Source: Annona cherimola (Eukaryota; Streptophyta; Magnoliopsida; Magnoliales; Annonaceae). From it: a stretch of DNA of 64,000 nucleotides. Location of the stretch: assembly GCA_030490835.1 (NCBI GenBank), contig CM059974.1, forward strand, positions 7,199,501-7,263,500, read 5' to 3'. A model generated the notes under the pieces. That model was not told where the DNA came from. It made no database searches and saw only the letters and a program-made list of their open reading frames with translations. The position numbers and the translations under genes were made by a program. Shown here piece after piece: positions 11,370 to 22,042 of the stretch; position 1 is the stretch's first letter; the number at the start of each line of letters is the position of its first letter.

Positions 11370-13435
11370 TCAAACTTCAAGTGTCTGTGGTGGTGGCCTA
11401 GAGACATTTGCCCTCGACGCGTCAATCTTAGCGGCCACTTCAGCCATCACCAGTCGAGTCAGAAGAAGCCCAGCCACCAATGCTGCCACCATGAGCATGG
11501 TAAAAACCGCATTCCAGCTCTTTGCAGAGATGTAGCCCGTTAGCAACGGCCCAAGTGCTGCGCCTACAGAGCCTGTTCCATCGATGATTCCTGTCACCGT
11601 CGCCAGAGCCCGTGAATTCCCATTCAAGGATCCGTGGGTGCCCAAGTCCGCCGACACAGCAGTGGTGATGAGTGCGTAGGGGCCATTCACAAACATGCCA
11701 GCAACGACCATGAGCGCTATGTTTACGTACAAGGAGACTTCCCCGTAAATCCGGTAGAAGAAAAGAGCTGGAATTGCGCAGTACATGAAGCTGGCTGCTG
11801 TTATGGCTCTGGCATCTAGTCGGTCAGATATGTGGCCAGCGAGAATACCTCCAATCACCCCTCCAACATCAAACATGGTTGAGAGATTACCGGCCATCTC
11901 ATCAGATAAGTATTCACCATCAATTTCTGCAAGAACAAAACGTCCAGGGATATATGACAAACAGTAAATCGAACTCTGTTATGAGGACGACAAAACAATC
12001 AATTCTGAAAAGCAGAAATGAATGAGTCTACTGAACATAGCACAAAAATTAATCAGTAAGCTTTTCTTCATTTCGTTAGAAGATAGCATCATGAAGCTTA
12101 TCCCGCTCATTTTATAGATCAGTTGATATAGCAAAATGTATAACAGCTATTGGCAGATGTTATTGGCGCTGATTGTAACTAGGACCTGCTTATTCCTCAA
12201 ACCAGCTCGGCAAGAGTTTGAAACTTTGTAGATCAGCTGCCTTAGAGTCATAATGGCTTGGCAAGACTTCAAAACAGATCTCTCCCATTGTTGTTATCCA
12301 ACAGCATTTGGGTTCGACAGTCATGGCAAACATTCTAACGTTCCTAACATAACCAAACGCCAGCCAGTTAATTAGGATACCATGCATCGAAAGTAGAGAA
12401 GAAAAAGGAGAGATTACCTGTATGGCAAATGTAAAAAGGCAGCCAATAGAGGAAAGTGTAGGCGACCAACTTGGCGAAGAAGAGGCAAAGAGCAAAAGGG
12501 GCCACCCCTGGTATCTTCCATGCTTCAATGAACCCCACTGCTTTCTCCTTCACTAAAGGCTCCAAAAGTGGTTCTGTAATTTCATTCTTCTCGGGAGACT
12601 TCAGCAACTCTTCGTCATCACTGATAATTCCCGTATTGTCTGGACTAACAACTCCCACATCGTCAGGACTAACAGGCAAGAATAGGAACACCATCAACCC
12701 AACAAAGATTATAACGAGACCAGGAACAACAAAAGACCACCCCCATCCATACTTAAGTAAAGCAGAAGCAATCAACGAGCCAGAGATGTTTCCAACAGAA
12801 GTATGTGCATTCCAAATCCCCATAATTAGTCCCCTCTTGCTTTTACCAAACCAATTCCCAACCACAGCAACCACTGATGGCCATCCAGTTGACTGGAAAA
12901 GACCAGCCATCATCTGAACTGCCAAAAAATAGTAGAAGCTATGAATGTTTAGCCAGTAGCCCACTCCAAAGAGCGAAGTGCAAAGGCCTGTCCCCAACAT
13001 TCCAATGGTTAGGAATATCCTTAAATCAATCCGGTCACCTAAATGCCCAGCAAAGTACATTCCAATGGAATATACTGAGAGGAAGGCAACATCAATTTCT
13101 CCAAGCATGGCTGTGCCGTCTGCACTATTAAATGGAGCCCATCCATCATCTGTAGAAAACTTCTCTTGTAGCTTGGGTGTTGGTCTAAGCAAGTGCGCTC
13201 TCGGCCACAGGGAGAGGCCCAGTTGAGATGATGACTCAGGATCAAGGGTGCTTTTAACGATGCTTGTGGTTTTTCGGGTAGCATGATAACTTGCATACGC
13301 AAAGAATGTTATAATTAGGACAAAGGCTTGGTGACTTCTGAAGCTGAGGACAGATTTTCTGATGTACTCTAAGAAGCTAATGCCATAAGGCTTAGAGCTA
13401 TGTGTTTCAGTTCTTGATTCCCCTAATGAACGCAT
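11370..13435 (-). CDS. Glycerol-3-phosphate transporter family (SLC37/MFS), 524 aa
   Basis: Two coding exons on the minus strand, 13435-12418 and 11926-11370, joined at an AG|GT...AG|A intron (12417-11927) in phase 1, give 524 residues and a TGA stop. The protein is a 12-helix major facilitator. The N-terminal half carries [11 protein letters not shown] (residues 129-139) and the C-terminal half the matching [11 protein letters not shown] (369-379), the loop motifs expected after helix 2 of each half. A charged central loop lies at about 253-300. [15 protein letters not shown] (47-61) is typical of the plant putative glycerol-3-phosphate transporter (G3Pp) group of SLC37-like carriers. Likely a membrane carrier for organic phosphates; substrate and membrane are inferred. 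The ATG at 13435 opens the long exon and fits family length. The leader is split (next entry). Confidence 0.9.
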
Positions 13436-13502
13436 GGATGTAACTTTGTTGTTTACGGAAGAATTGCAGACTTCTAGCTCCTTTGTCGAAACAAGAAATC
13501 AA

Positions 13503-15090
13503 TCTGAAAAACAGAAAACGAAATGGAAAATTAAAATATGTCATTTGCATCAGATATTCAAGAAAGAAACTGGATAAAAAGGCACCTATCATTTGTACGC
13601 GACCATCACTAGACCAGATATTTGTAATAGACGTGTACTCATGCATGCAGGTTTCATTGATTAAGTGCCTTTGAGTAGTCTGAATGTCTCAAAAAGTGCA
13701 TTGAAGTCCACCCACACACAAATGCTGGACACTTAAAACTACTCTCACATGCACAAATACATATGAGGAATGCCCAAGGAGATATTCAAGCAGATAGGGT
13801 CAGCACAAGAAAGGCCAGCTTCCCATTTTCACAGTAGTTCAAGGATGCCGAGAGTGAAGGATTAAAAGTTCTATTGTTTCTAACAAACAATTACCTTGAA
13901 TTCCTAAATCGAGATCAAGAAATATGCCTCGATTCGGTGGATCCTCCTATTGGTTCATCTTGATCTCTACTTTCGCGCAGAAAAGCTTTCACCTGCACAT
14001 ACAATAATAATTGTTTGATCAGCCAAGTTATACCGAACCTGCCTGCTACAGCATCCGATCCACTTTTCAGGTCCGATTAACAGAATGGTTGTTATCTCTC
14101 TGTACGTAGAAAGACAAGCCGGCAGTTCTGGTCAAGGGCGGTCCCCATACCCGGTTCATCTCCAGCCATATTACAAAAAAAGAAAAAAAGAAAAAGATGA
14201 AGAAGAAATTTAATGACCTTACGTAGTTACTCTCCTCTTTCTCTTTTTTCTCCTTAAAATTCAAAAACAAATAAAAAGCAAAAACAGAGAGATTCCAATT
14301 GATAACGCTTCATTATTATGAAATCCGAGATGAAAACGAGCTTCAAATGACTGTTTTGATCCGGAATTGCACACCCATCAATCCAAATTAACCGCCAAAG
14401 CTGCTTTGGTTGAAATGTTTAAGCTTGGCTGACAAATCGAGTCTTTGGAAGTTCCACACATCTTCATAAATAGCAACAAACTGGCAATCTGAAATGAAAT
14501 TCCTATTACAACTCTCTAATCATCCAACACCGATTATCCCGATCAAAGATCACGCCCACGGAAAGCTCCAATTATCGTTCAAAAAAAAAAAAAAAAGAGA
14601 GAACACAATTTAAGAACCAATTAAATCCTGAAAACATACCCATTAATCAAAATCATCTACAAAGCCTCTTTTTCAGAAGTTAAGAAATGGAAAAAAAGTT
14701 ATCGTCGTCGCCCTCATCTTAAGACCCAAAAGATCCAAGAAGGCTCGTGGACTCTCATCGAAAATAGCTACTTGTAGCCCTCCATACATGAGTCTCGTGG
14801 GATTCAGTTCTCTTCTTCTGTCCGCTCACGTGCACTGAATCTTTTAAAAAGCAAGAATGGAGAGAGAGAGAGAGGGAGGGGGAGAGATTACCCGCTTGGC
14901 ATCCAACAAAAATGACGGAAGAGAGAGCACTTCAGTTTGAAGATGAAGCCATGGCGCATCACCATATTTCCATTTATTATAGGCCGAAGCTCCAATTCGA
15001 AATTTCGATTTACTGAAATACCCCTCCCGGCCTCGCCAAACCACCAATCTATCCCCCACTTTTGTGGTTCGCGGTCGAGCACGACTAGTG
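13503..15090 (-). other. Spliced 5'UTR of the transporter gene, with a short uORF
   Basis: On the minus strand a consensus acceptor (TTTTTCAG) places the start of the ATG-bearing exon at 13503. A separate leader exon fits 13992-13895 (acceptor TGTGCAG, donor AAG|GTAA). A first exon ends at 14892 (donor GCGG|GTAATC) and begins somewhere near 15000-15090. The middle exon carries a three-codon upstream ORF (Met-Asn-Gln-stop, 13958-13947). Such leader introns and uORFs often tune expression. Exon limits are inferred from splice motifs only. Confidence 0.5.
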
Positions 15091-15149
15091 TAGTCCACAG
15101 CCTACCTCTATCGGAGAGCTTTCATACCACGAAATCAAAAACCCGCTGA

Positions 15150-16984
15150 ATTTTTCATGAATTTTCTTTGGCGGCATGTAACATGATATAAGCAGCTGGT
15201 TTCCCAGTTTTTTTTCTTTTTTTTTTAGTCATATTGTAAAGAGACAAAGCTCGATCGTTTGTACATTCATTTTTATTATAAAGCAATAATTCCCAATGAA
15301 AAAAGTTATGATATGTTGTAATAGGGTCCAGGGTTTGCTTTTTTAATTTTAAAATGTCTTTTCAAATTTTAAATTATTATTTTATTAATAGGCGTTCGTA
15401 TGATGTAAAAAATAAAAATCTCTATGATTGGACACTGACCTACGTTTTAAAATATAAAATCTTTTGAAAGGGAATATGTAACTCTTAAAGGTTTTTTTTG
15501 AGATGAGTGAAATGGGAGTAAATAATACAAAAGTTAGCACCCAATTATTCTTTTTTTTTTACATTTTAGACATATATTACAATCATTTTCTTGTATATTT
15601 TCATATAATTATTCTATTTATTTTTTATTCCTATTTTATCTCATATTCTACCTTCTTATTCTACTCATCCTTATCAAACTCTAAAATTTTAAAATGAATA
15701 TGTCATGGAAAAAGTTTTCAATATATATGAAAATTTTAAAATCATGGACAAGCACATTTATGAATGTTATAGGTGGTGTAGATCATTAAAAGATAACTTT
15801 AAAATCTAAAAAGAAAAGGGGTGTATAAACTTTGCATTAGATCATAAACCATGACAATCTAGCTATAGTGACAAAAAATTACAATCAATTCCCAATGACT
15901 TCACGTGCATGTTGACCTGAGCTGGTTAAAAATGGAAGTAAGATGAGAAGTTTTTTGCAATTTTATTTTCTATTTATAGTAAATTGTGAATTTGTATAAT
16001 TTTCGATAAAACACATAAGGTAGGATTTTTCATAATTTTACTTGTGTATGAATTGTTGGCGTAGGGTTCTACTTGCATATGAATTATTGACATAGGGTTC
16101 ACTTGATCTGTTTACAAAGTTGTTGTTATTCTCATTATTGGATGGATACCTTGAATAATATATTAGATATTTTTATTAAATTTTGTGTTTGAGTTCTGGC
16201 ATTAAAACTTGTTTATTAATCTCGAAGGCACAGTCTTCTGCTAATCTTGTTATCGACCTTTCCTCGCCGCACTGCGCCTAGCATCATATCATCAATTATG
16301 CATTATCTTTGATAGTGAAATTTCACCTATCATCATATCAAAGCATGCAAAAGCAATCAACTATACTAATAGAGAACCTTGAAAAAGCTTTGATTTGCTA
16401 AACAGTTCTTATTAATTGTGATCATGAGAGTTTTCAAGATAAATTTTCATTAGTCCTCCTTTCCAAACAAGATTAAACCCGTTAAACTAGAAAATGAATA
16501 AGAAGGATATTTAGCAACCTAAAGACCGAGAAATTTTCTTGAAATAATAATCATTGAGTCTTTTATTAGGAATCTTTCCATCTCTCTCTTTCTTTTTCAT
16601 GCACTTTATATGGCCCAAACCACATTAGGTGGTATTTCCTTTTTTCCTAATTTTGTAGGCAAGCTTTCGAGCTAACAAGCATCCTTTTTTGCATATAAAA
16701 ATCCTTATTTTATTTGTCTCAATCCCGCCTCGGGCAACTTGGCCCAACCCTCTCCGTGATCACATCATTTCGAACTTGATCACTTTATTTATTTTATATT
16801 ATTAGATTCTACTTATTTCTATTTTATAAAATTCAAAAAAATGATGCAGCCTTATTTAGTGCATCGGTTGGGTGCAGCGGGGTGGTTAGGTTGAGTTCCC
16901 CAATTTCATCCGATGGATGCAAAAAGTCGAGCCCATACTATATGATCAAATTGCGAGAGTTTATTGAGTCACAAATCCCCCATT
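15150..16984. other. AT-rich intergenic DNA
   Basis: No gene supported. About 15515-15700 is a T-rich block weakly similar to the Tourist-like MITEs but without recognisable ends. The rest is unique AT-rich DNA with short poly-T runs. Confidence 0.5.
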
Positions 16985-17216
16985 GTAAAGATATTGAATA
17001 GTATGACTCAAGACAGTTTTCTCAAACTAAGGATGTGTTTGGTAATGAATAAAATTTTTGATATGAAAATATGAAAAAATGATTTAAAAATATGATAGTT
17101 GTAAAGATATTGAATAGTATGACTCAAGACAGTTGTCTCAAACTAAGGGTGTGTTTGGTAATGAATAAAACTTTTGATAGGAAAATATGAAAAAATGATT
17201 AAAAAAATATGATAGT
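16985..17216. repeat. 116-bp tandem duplication spanning a MITE end and its flank
   Basis: Copy 1 (16985-17100) and copy 2 (17101-17216) both begin GTAAAGATATTGAATAG. Each contains about 46 bp of flanking DNA, including TAA, followed by the first ~70 bp of a Tourist-like MITE (GG(A/G)TGTGTTTGGTAATG). The copies differ at only a few bases. The duplication therefore happened after the MITE inserted. Confidence 0.85.
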
Positions 17217-17286
17217 TGTGGAGAATGAAAAGTTTTAGATTAAAAAGTTTTAATTTGACATTTTTGATTAATTGTCAAACACACTC
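17147..17286 (-). mobile_element. Tourist-like MITE, copy F, internally deleted
   Basis: Starts GGGTGTGTTTGG and ends CAAACACACTC, with TAA on both sides (17144-17146 and 17287-17289). At 140 bp it is half the usual size, so the centre is missing. Orientation is opposite to copies A-D. Confidence 0.8.
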
Positions 17287-17289
17287 TAA

Positions 17290-18510
17290 GTTAAGACGTT
17301 TTCGCTGCGAGTAACTTCAAATTTGCCAAGCTATTCATGGAATAGGAAGAGTATGATGCTTGCATTGCTCGGATTATAATCAGCAACGAGTTAATATCAA
17401 TCTAGCCAGAAGCATAGAGGAGTCTGCACCTTGCGTTAATTTCAGAATCGTATTCGCATAATATCCAAGCTGCTGCTGCTGCTGCTAACTTTCTCCGCTC
17501 CGCTGCATGAATAACCGGCAAGAAGCCCACTCGCATTCGTGCAGACGTGTGCAGTCCGGCAGGCAGGCAGGCAGGCAGGCAGGCAGTTTGAGGCTTTGAG
17601 CCGAGGAAAATGAGGAATGGAGCATCCAAGTAATATTGGCGTCAAAGCAAGGGCATTTTCTTGCTCCAACCGACTCTCCTTGGAAGATTCGAACGGGAAA
17701 ACAGCATATGCCGAGGCGGCAGATTTATGGGCCACCCCTCTCGTAATTGATGCTCTGGAAGAGCCAGTTGAAGTGCAGAGGCCAATCATAATTTGGGAAA
17801 CATCCATCCGCCAAAACTCGTGCAATCAGCACGGTTGATTTACCTCGTCAACATCAAAGAAGGCGACCGATTTGAAACACGAGTTATTACGGCCCGCACC
17901 ATTAAATGTACATCGTACAACCAATTTCTTCTTTTCCTTGGTCCGATGCTGCCGATCTGTATTTTATCCACGCTTCACATATTTTTCATTCGACCAGCAA
18001 GGCTACCGACTCGACGACTTCAATGGCTTCTCTTCCCTATCGTCACGCGTCACTGCCGCAATTCTGAACGCCCGTGCAGCGACAAAACAACTCTATCAGA
18101 GTAAAAAATTTCCTCGAGATAATTTTCGGAGAATATTCTCCTGGAATAATACCTCGCGACCAGCGGATATCCTTCTCCAAGATCCTCGATGCGCCGCCGC
18201 GTGTGCAACCCGAAATCTACGAGCCCTAGCCGTTGGAAAGGACGTGGCCTCCTGGATTTTTAGCCACCAGAGCCCATGTGACGTGGTGGTTCGATGCCGT
18301 GTCATCTCCCCGCCGTAGTCCATCCAAAATGTTGCCGCTTGCCAGGAAGTTTCTGCTTCCGTCTTTTTCCTGCGTTTGCTTGGGCATTTAATATTCCGTT
18401 CTCAAACGTCACACAGTCCGCGGAAAATAATTATATTTCAGCCTCTTTTTTTCCGGAGATGAGAACCCCTAAAATCCAATCACTATTATCCATCATGTCC
18501 TTTAAATTAT
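17290..18510. other. GC-richer segment without a recognised gene
   Basis: Base composition is less AT-rich than the surroundings and several frames of 70-150 codons are open on both strands. None resembles a family I know, and they overlap each other in opposing frames. It contains a CTG microsatellite (17470-17486) and a GGCA microsatellite (17558-17586). It could be an old gene remnant or an unrecognised transcription unit. Confidence 0.35.
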
Positions 18511-19772
18511 GATCGGTGTCATACAGAAGGAGGCAACGATTGGAATTTTATTTTCGCATTTCCATCGCTTGTGATGATGCTACTTGCTGCACGGGAGGAT
18601 CTTAAGGGTCAAAATTATTAAACGAAAATAATATTAAGTGAAAGAGATACATGTATGATAGTGATAATAATTAGTATTAAAATAATAAAGATAAAATAGG
18701 TAAGATAGTTACATGCAAACGTATGAAAATGACTGTAATATAGAAATCATAACAGAAAAAAAATTTAAAAATTAAAATCATAATCATATAAAAGATGAAG
18801 GGTAAAAATGTCGGCGCGGAGGGGCGGAGAGAGGAATGGGGGTGGAATTTGCTTGCGTTGCTAGCAAACATACCCTTGTGATTTGTACCTTAGACAATAG
18901 CAACGCACGACACTTTGGTTGTCTGGAACAGTACTGTCTTGCAGTCCATGATGATCGAAAGCACTTGATAATACATGGAAAATATCATGATAAGTAAGAA
19001 AAAATTTTCTTGTATATACATTTTTCTTGCTAGTAAGGGTTCCAAAAAATGCATTTTCTTGTAGTGTTCATAATAAACGAGAAAATCTGCCAATATGACT
19101 ATGAATTTTAACCCTAATTTTTCAAAAATCCTCATACACTTAGCAATTTTTATTAAGACATATGTAAAATAATTATGTACTAAGGCTGGTTTAGAATTGC
19201 GCAAGCATCTTTTATCGAAAACATCTACCTTCATAATTTTCAATGTTTTATACATGCTACCGTTCTTTCAAAATTTATGCAATTTGATATGGTTGATGTT
19301 ATAAATTTTTTTGTTCAAGTGGCAAGGACTAAGGAGCTCAATTTTCCTTAAATAAGTTCTCCATTTCAAAACTTATGAATGAAAAGATAAGCACCGGAAA
19401 AGCTTCCACTTTATAGGATTCGACCAGACCGAAATATGAAAATTAAAGTTATGTAGATAAAAAAAAAAAAAATCACAACCTTATTTTTCTGATTTACAAG
19501 GGTATATTTATTATTTCATATGTGTACTAATATTTTTAGAGAAAATTCCTGAGTATAAGAAAATTTATTGAAAAAATATGGGTATATAAGAAATCAAGGT
19601 TAAATTTTGTAGATATATTTGAAAAATTAACTAATACATGTAAAACTCAAGTAATAACTTAGGCAGTAACTATTTAAAAAGTTGGTATTAGTTTTAAATC
19701 TTTTAAAAATTTGACATCATATGTTATTTAAAATATAATTTGTATAGTTCGTAATGAAAAACATATAAATTA
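18511..19772. other. AT-rich intergenic DNA
   Basis: No supported gene. A 121-codon minus-strand frame (19255-18890) has AT-driven composition and no recognisable domain. Confidence 0.45.
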
Positions 19773-20038
19773 GATATTAATATGATTTTAAATAATTTTA
19801 AATTATAAAAATTATATGTTTATCATAAAAAATATACTCAATACTTTTCATAACATAAAAAGAATTTTTTAAATCGTACTAATGAAATTCATATATAATA
19901 TTTCAGATATTAATATGATTTTAAATAAGAGAAAACTATAAAAATATATACTTAATAACTTTTCACAAAACAAAAAAGGCCTTTTTAACTCATCAGAGTA
20001 AAATGCATATACAATAAATATCACTTATCATCTAATAA
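19773..20038. repeat. Diverged ~133-bp tandem duplication
   Basis: Both units start GATATTAATATGATTTTAAATAA (19773 and 19906; 20 nt or more shared) and share later blocks such as ATACTCAATACTTTTCA versus ATACTTAATAACTTTTCA. They differ by many substitutions and small indels, so the event is old. Confidence 0.6.
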
Positions 20039-20104
20039 CATATATGAGTCGTGATCTTCTTAACGCGCATTAAGTAATACATTTCTTAGCTCCGAATTAA
20101 AAGT

Positions 20105-20340
20105 TTATTTGTATTTTTATTTTTTAAAATTGCTAATTTAGAGGTATTTAATATATAAATTAAGTTTATTATTTTTGAAGATGTGTATGTTTATTCTTTT
20201 AGATTTTAAATACAGAGTAATTTTAGTCATTTCTAACCATTAAAAATGATTAGAATACTCCAGCATTTTAAAATTCTAAAAGATTAAAAATTAGTTCATA
20301 AATTAAATCCATGATTAATAAATTTATAAAAAAATAAAAA
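20105..20340. repeat. AT-rich palindromic repeat, family member
   Basis: Left arm contains GTATTTAATATATAAATTAAG and right arm CTTA/ATTAATAAATTTAT-type sequence in inverted sense, with TAAAA(A)ATGATTAGAATA blocks between. Similar blocks occur at about 36790-37055 and 43600-43860. It is a probable MITE-like foldback repeat whose ends are not sharp. Confidence 0.45.
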
Positions 20341-20459
20341 GAAATGGTTTACATAGCCAAGGATAAGAAATGGATTACTGGATTGACAAGATCATATATC
20401 AACATATATTTATTTAAAATAATATTATACCATACAATTTTTCAAATAAAACTAAAGCA

Positions 20460-20960
20460 ACGACTTTTTGGAAAGTTCAGTGGAGACAGAGCGGGGGCCG
20501 CGTCCTACCGCCCATGCGATTCTTTATGGCAGCAAAGTGCCCCGCAAGCACCATCCATCGAAGAAAATGCACGCGGCTCCCGCGTCGTCTGTTGACAAGC
20601 ATGGAGAATGCGGGGCCACCGACGTCATAGAATCCGGTCCGTCAATCAGATCTGTTTTGACGAAGCATTCTCCGCTATCCAAAAATCAGGCGGGATAAGG
20701 TGAGCAATGTGAGGAACAGTCACTGTCGCAGGACCCACTGAGTCATTGAGATGGAATCCGGACCGTTCAAATCCTTGGTTCGAAAAAGGCAGGATGTAAT
20801 GGTGCTCAGGTGGGACCCGATCTTGGATCTGGTGGAGGGAGTGGTCCGACGCCTACATGGGTGGGCCCCACGTTGAGGATGCCCGTCGCCCCTGGTAAGC
20901 TAGCGGTGGAAAGGGCGCCTTGTGCTGGTGGATGACAGATACCAATTATACATGTGCCAC
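20460..20960. other. GC-richer island with a palindromic TCP-type site
   Basis: A locally GC-rich stretch in AT-rich DNA. GTGGGCCCCAC at 20861-20871 is a palindromic class of TCP-factor site. Overlapping frames of about 80 codons are open but show no known domain. No gene is called. Confidence 0.35.
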
Positions 20961-21418
20961 TGCTGGTGACCGTATTATGTAACATTACACTACTGCTTTT
21001 ATGAAATCTCTTTTCAATATAATTATTTTATTTTTAAAATTTTGATGGTTGATAGAAAATTCATTTCATTTATTATATTTAATATTATTTATAATATTTT
21101 TAAAATTCTTTTATTTATTCAATATCACTGTGCACACGAGCCTCATTAAAAATCAACTATATAAAATATTATTTTTATATGGTTAAATAATTTTATAAAG
21201 TATTATTATATTTTAGTACTTGTATAAATAGATCTAAATGTTTTTTCATAATTTACACATAAATATATATATATATATATATATATTCGACAAATATGAC
21301 CCATAAATATACTTGATTATGTTTGATTGGAATGAAACTTAGTCTCTTAAATAAACAAATAATATTCAATATAATGAATGAATTGAATTTTACATCAAAG
21401 ATGAAAATCTTTAAAAAT

Positions 21419-22042
21419 TGGGTAATTTGCAAATATGTCCCCATAATTTAACGCTAACTTGCAGATATGCCCTCATTGTTTCATGAATTGCATATTACCT
21501 CAATAAAATTACTTGCACACCCCTTTTTACGGCTGAAATTTAACGGTCGTTAAATAAAAATGTAATTTACTTATATTCTTCATAGTTTGATGCTAATTTC
21601 TAACATACCCTATTACTTAACAAATTGTGCATTATTTTCATAAAGTTTTACTAAAATATCCAGTTCTGTAGGTGGAAGGGGTTTATAAAATACTCGTATT
21701 AATTGCTAACATGTTATATCCTTTCACCTGCACAACTAAGTCATTTTTGTTGTTATCTAAAATTTTAATGTACGTTTAGTGGCAAAAAAGTGTCATAGAT
21801 ATGCAAGGAATTTTATTGAAATGTTGTGGAGGTAATATGCAGTTCGCGAAACAATTTGGGTATATCAGCAATTAACGTCAAATATGAGAGTATATCAGCA
21901 AATTATATTTTTTATTTAACAGTTGTTAATAAGGGTACATAAGCTATTTTTGTAAAATTTTGTAGAAATAATAGGCAATTCGTGAAATAGTAAGGACATA
22001 TCTACAATTAGCGTCAAATTATGAGGATATTTTTGTAAATTA
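21419..22042. mobile_element. ~0.62-kb foldback element with nested inverted repeats
   Basis: The left outer arm (about 21423-21520) reads taatttgcaaatatgtcc and continues through ACGCTAAC, GAATTGCATATTAC and AAAATTAC. The right arm (about 21945-22041) is its inverted copy with scattered differences. A second, inner inverted pair lies at about 21585-21660 and 21790-21895, with the same GCTAAT/GTGCATTAT motif order. The centre is single copy. There is no coding capacity and no certain target duplication. It is best described as a foldback or MULE-like MITE. Confidence 0.65.

Noticed and set aside
18890..19255. 121-codon minus-strand frame
   Set aside because: AT-driven residues (Lys, Ile, Phe, Tyr), no domain and no upstream exon signals. 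Likely chance.
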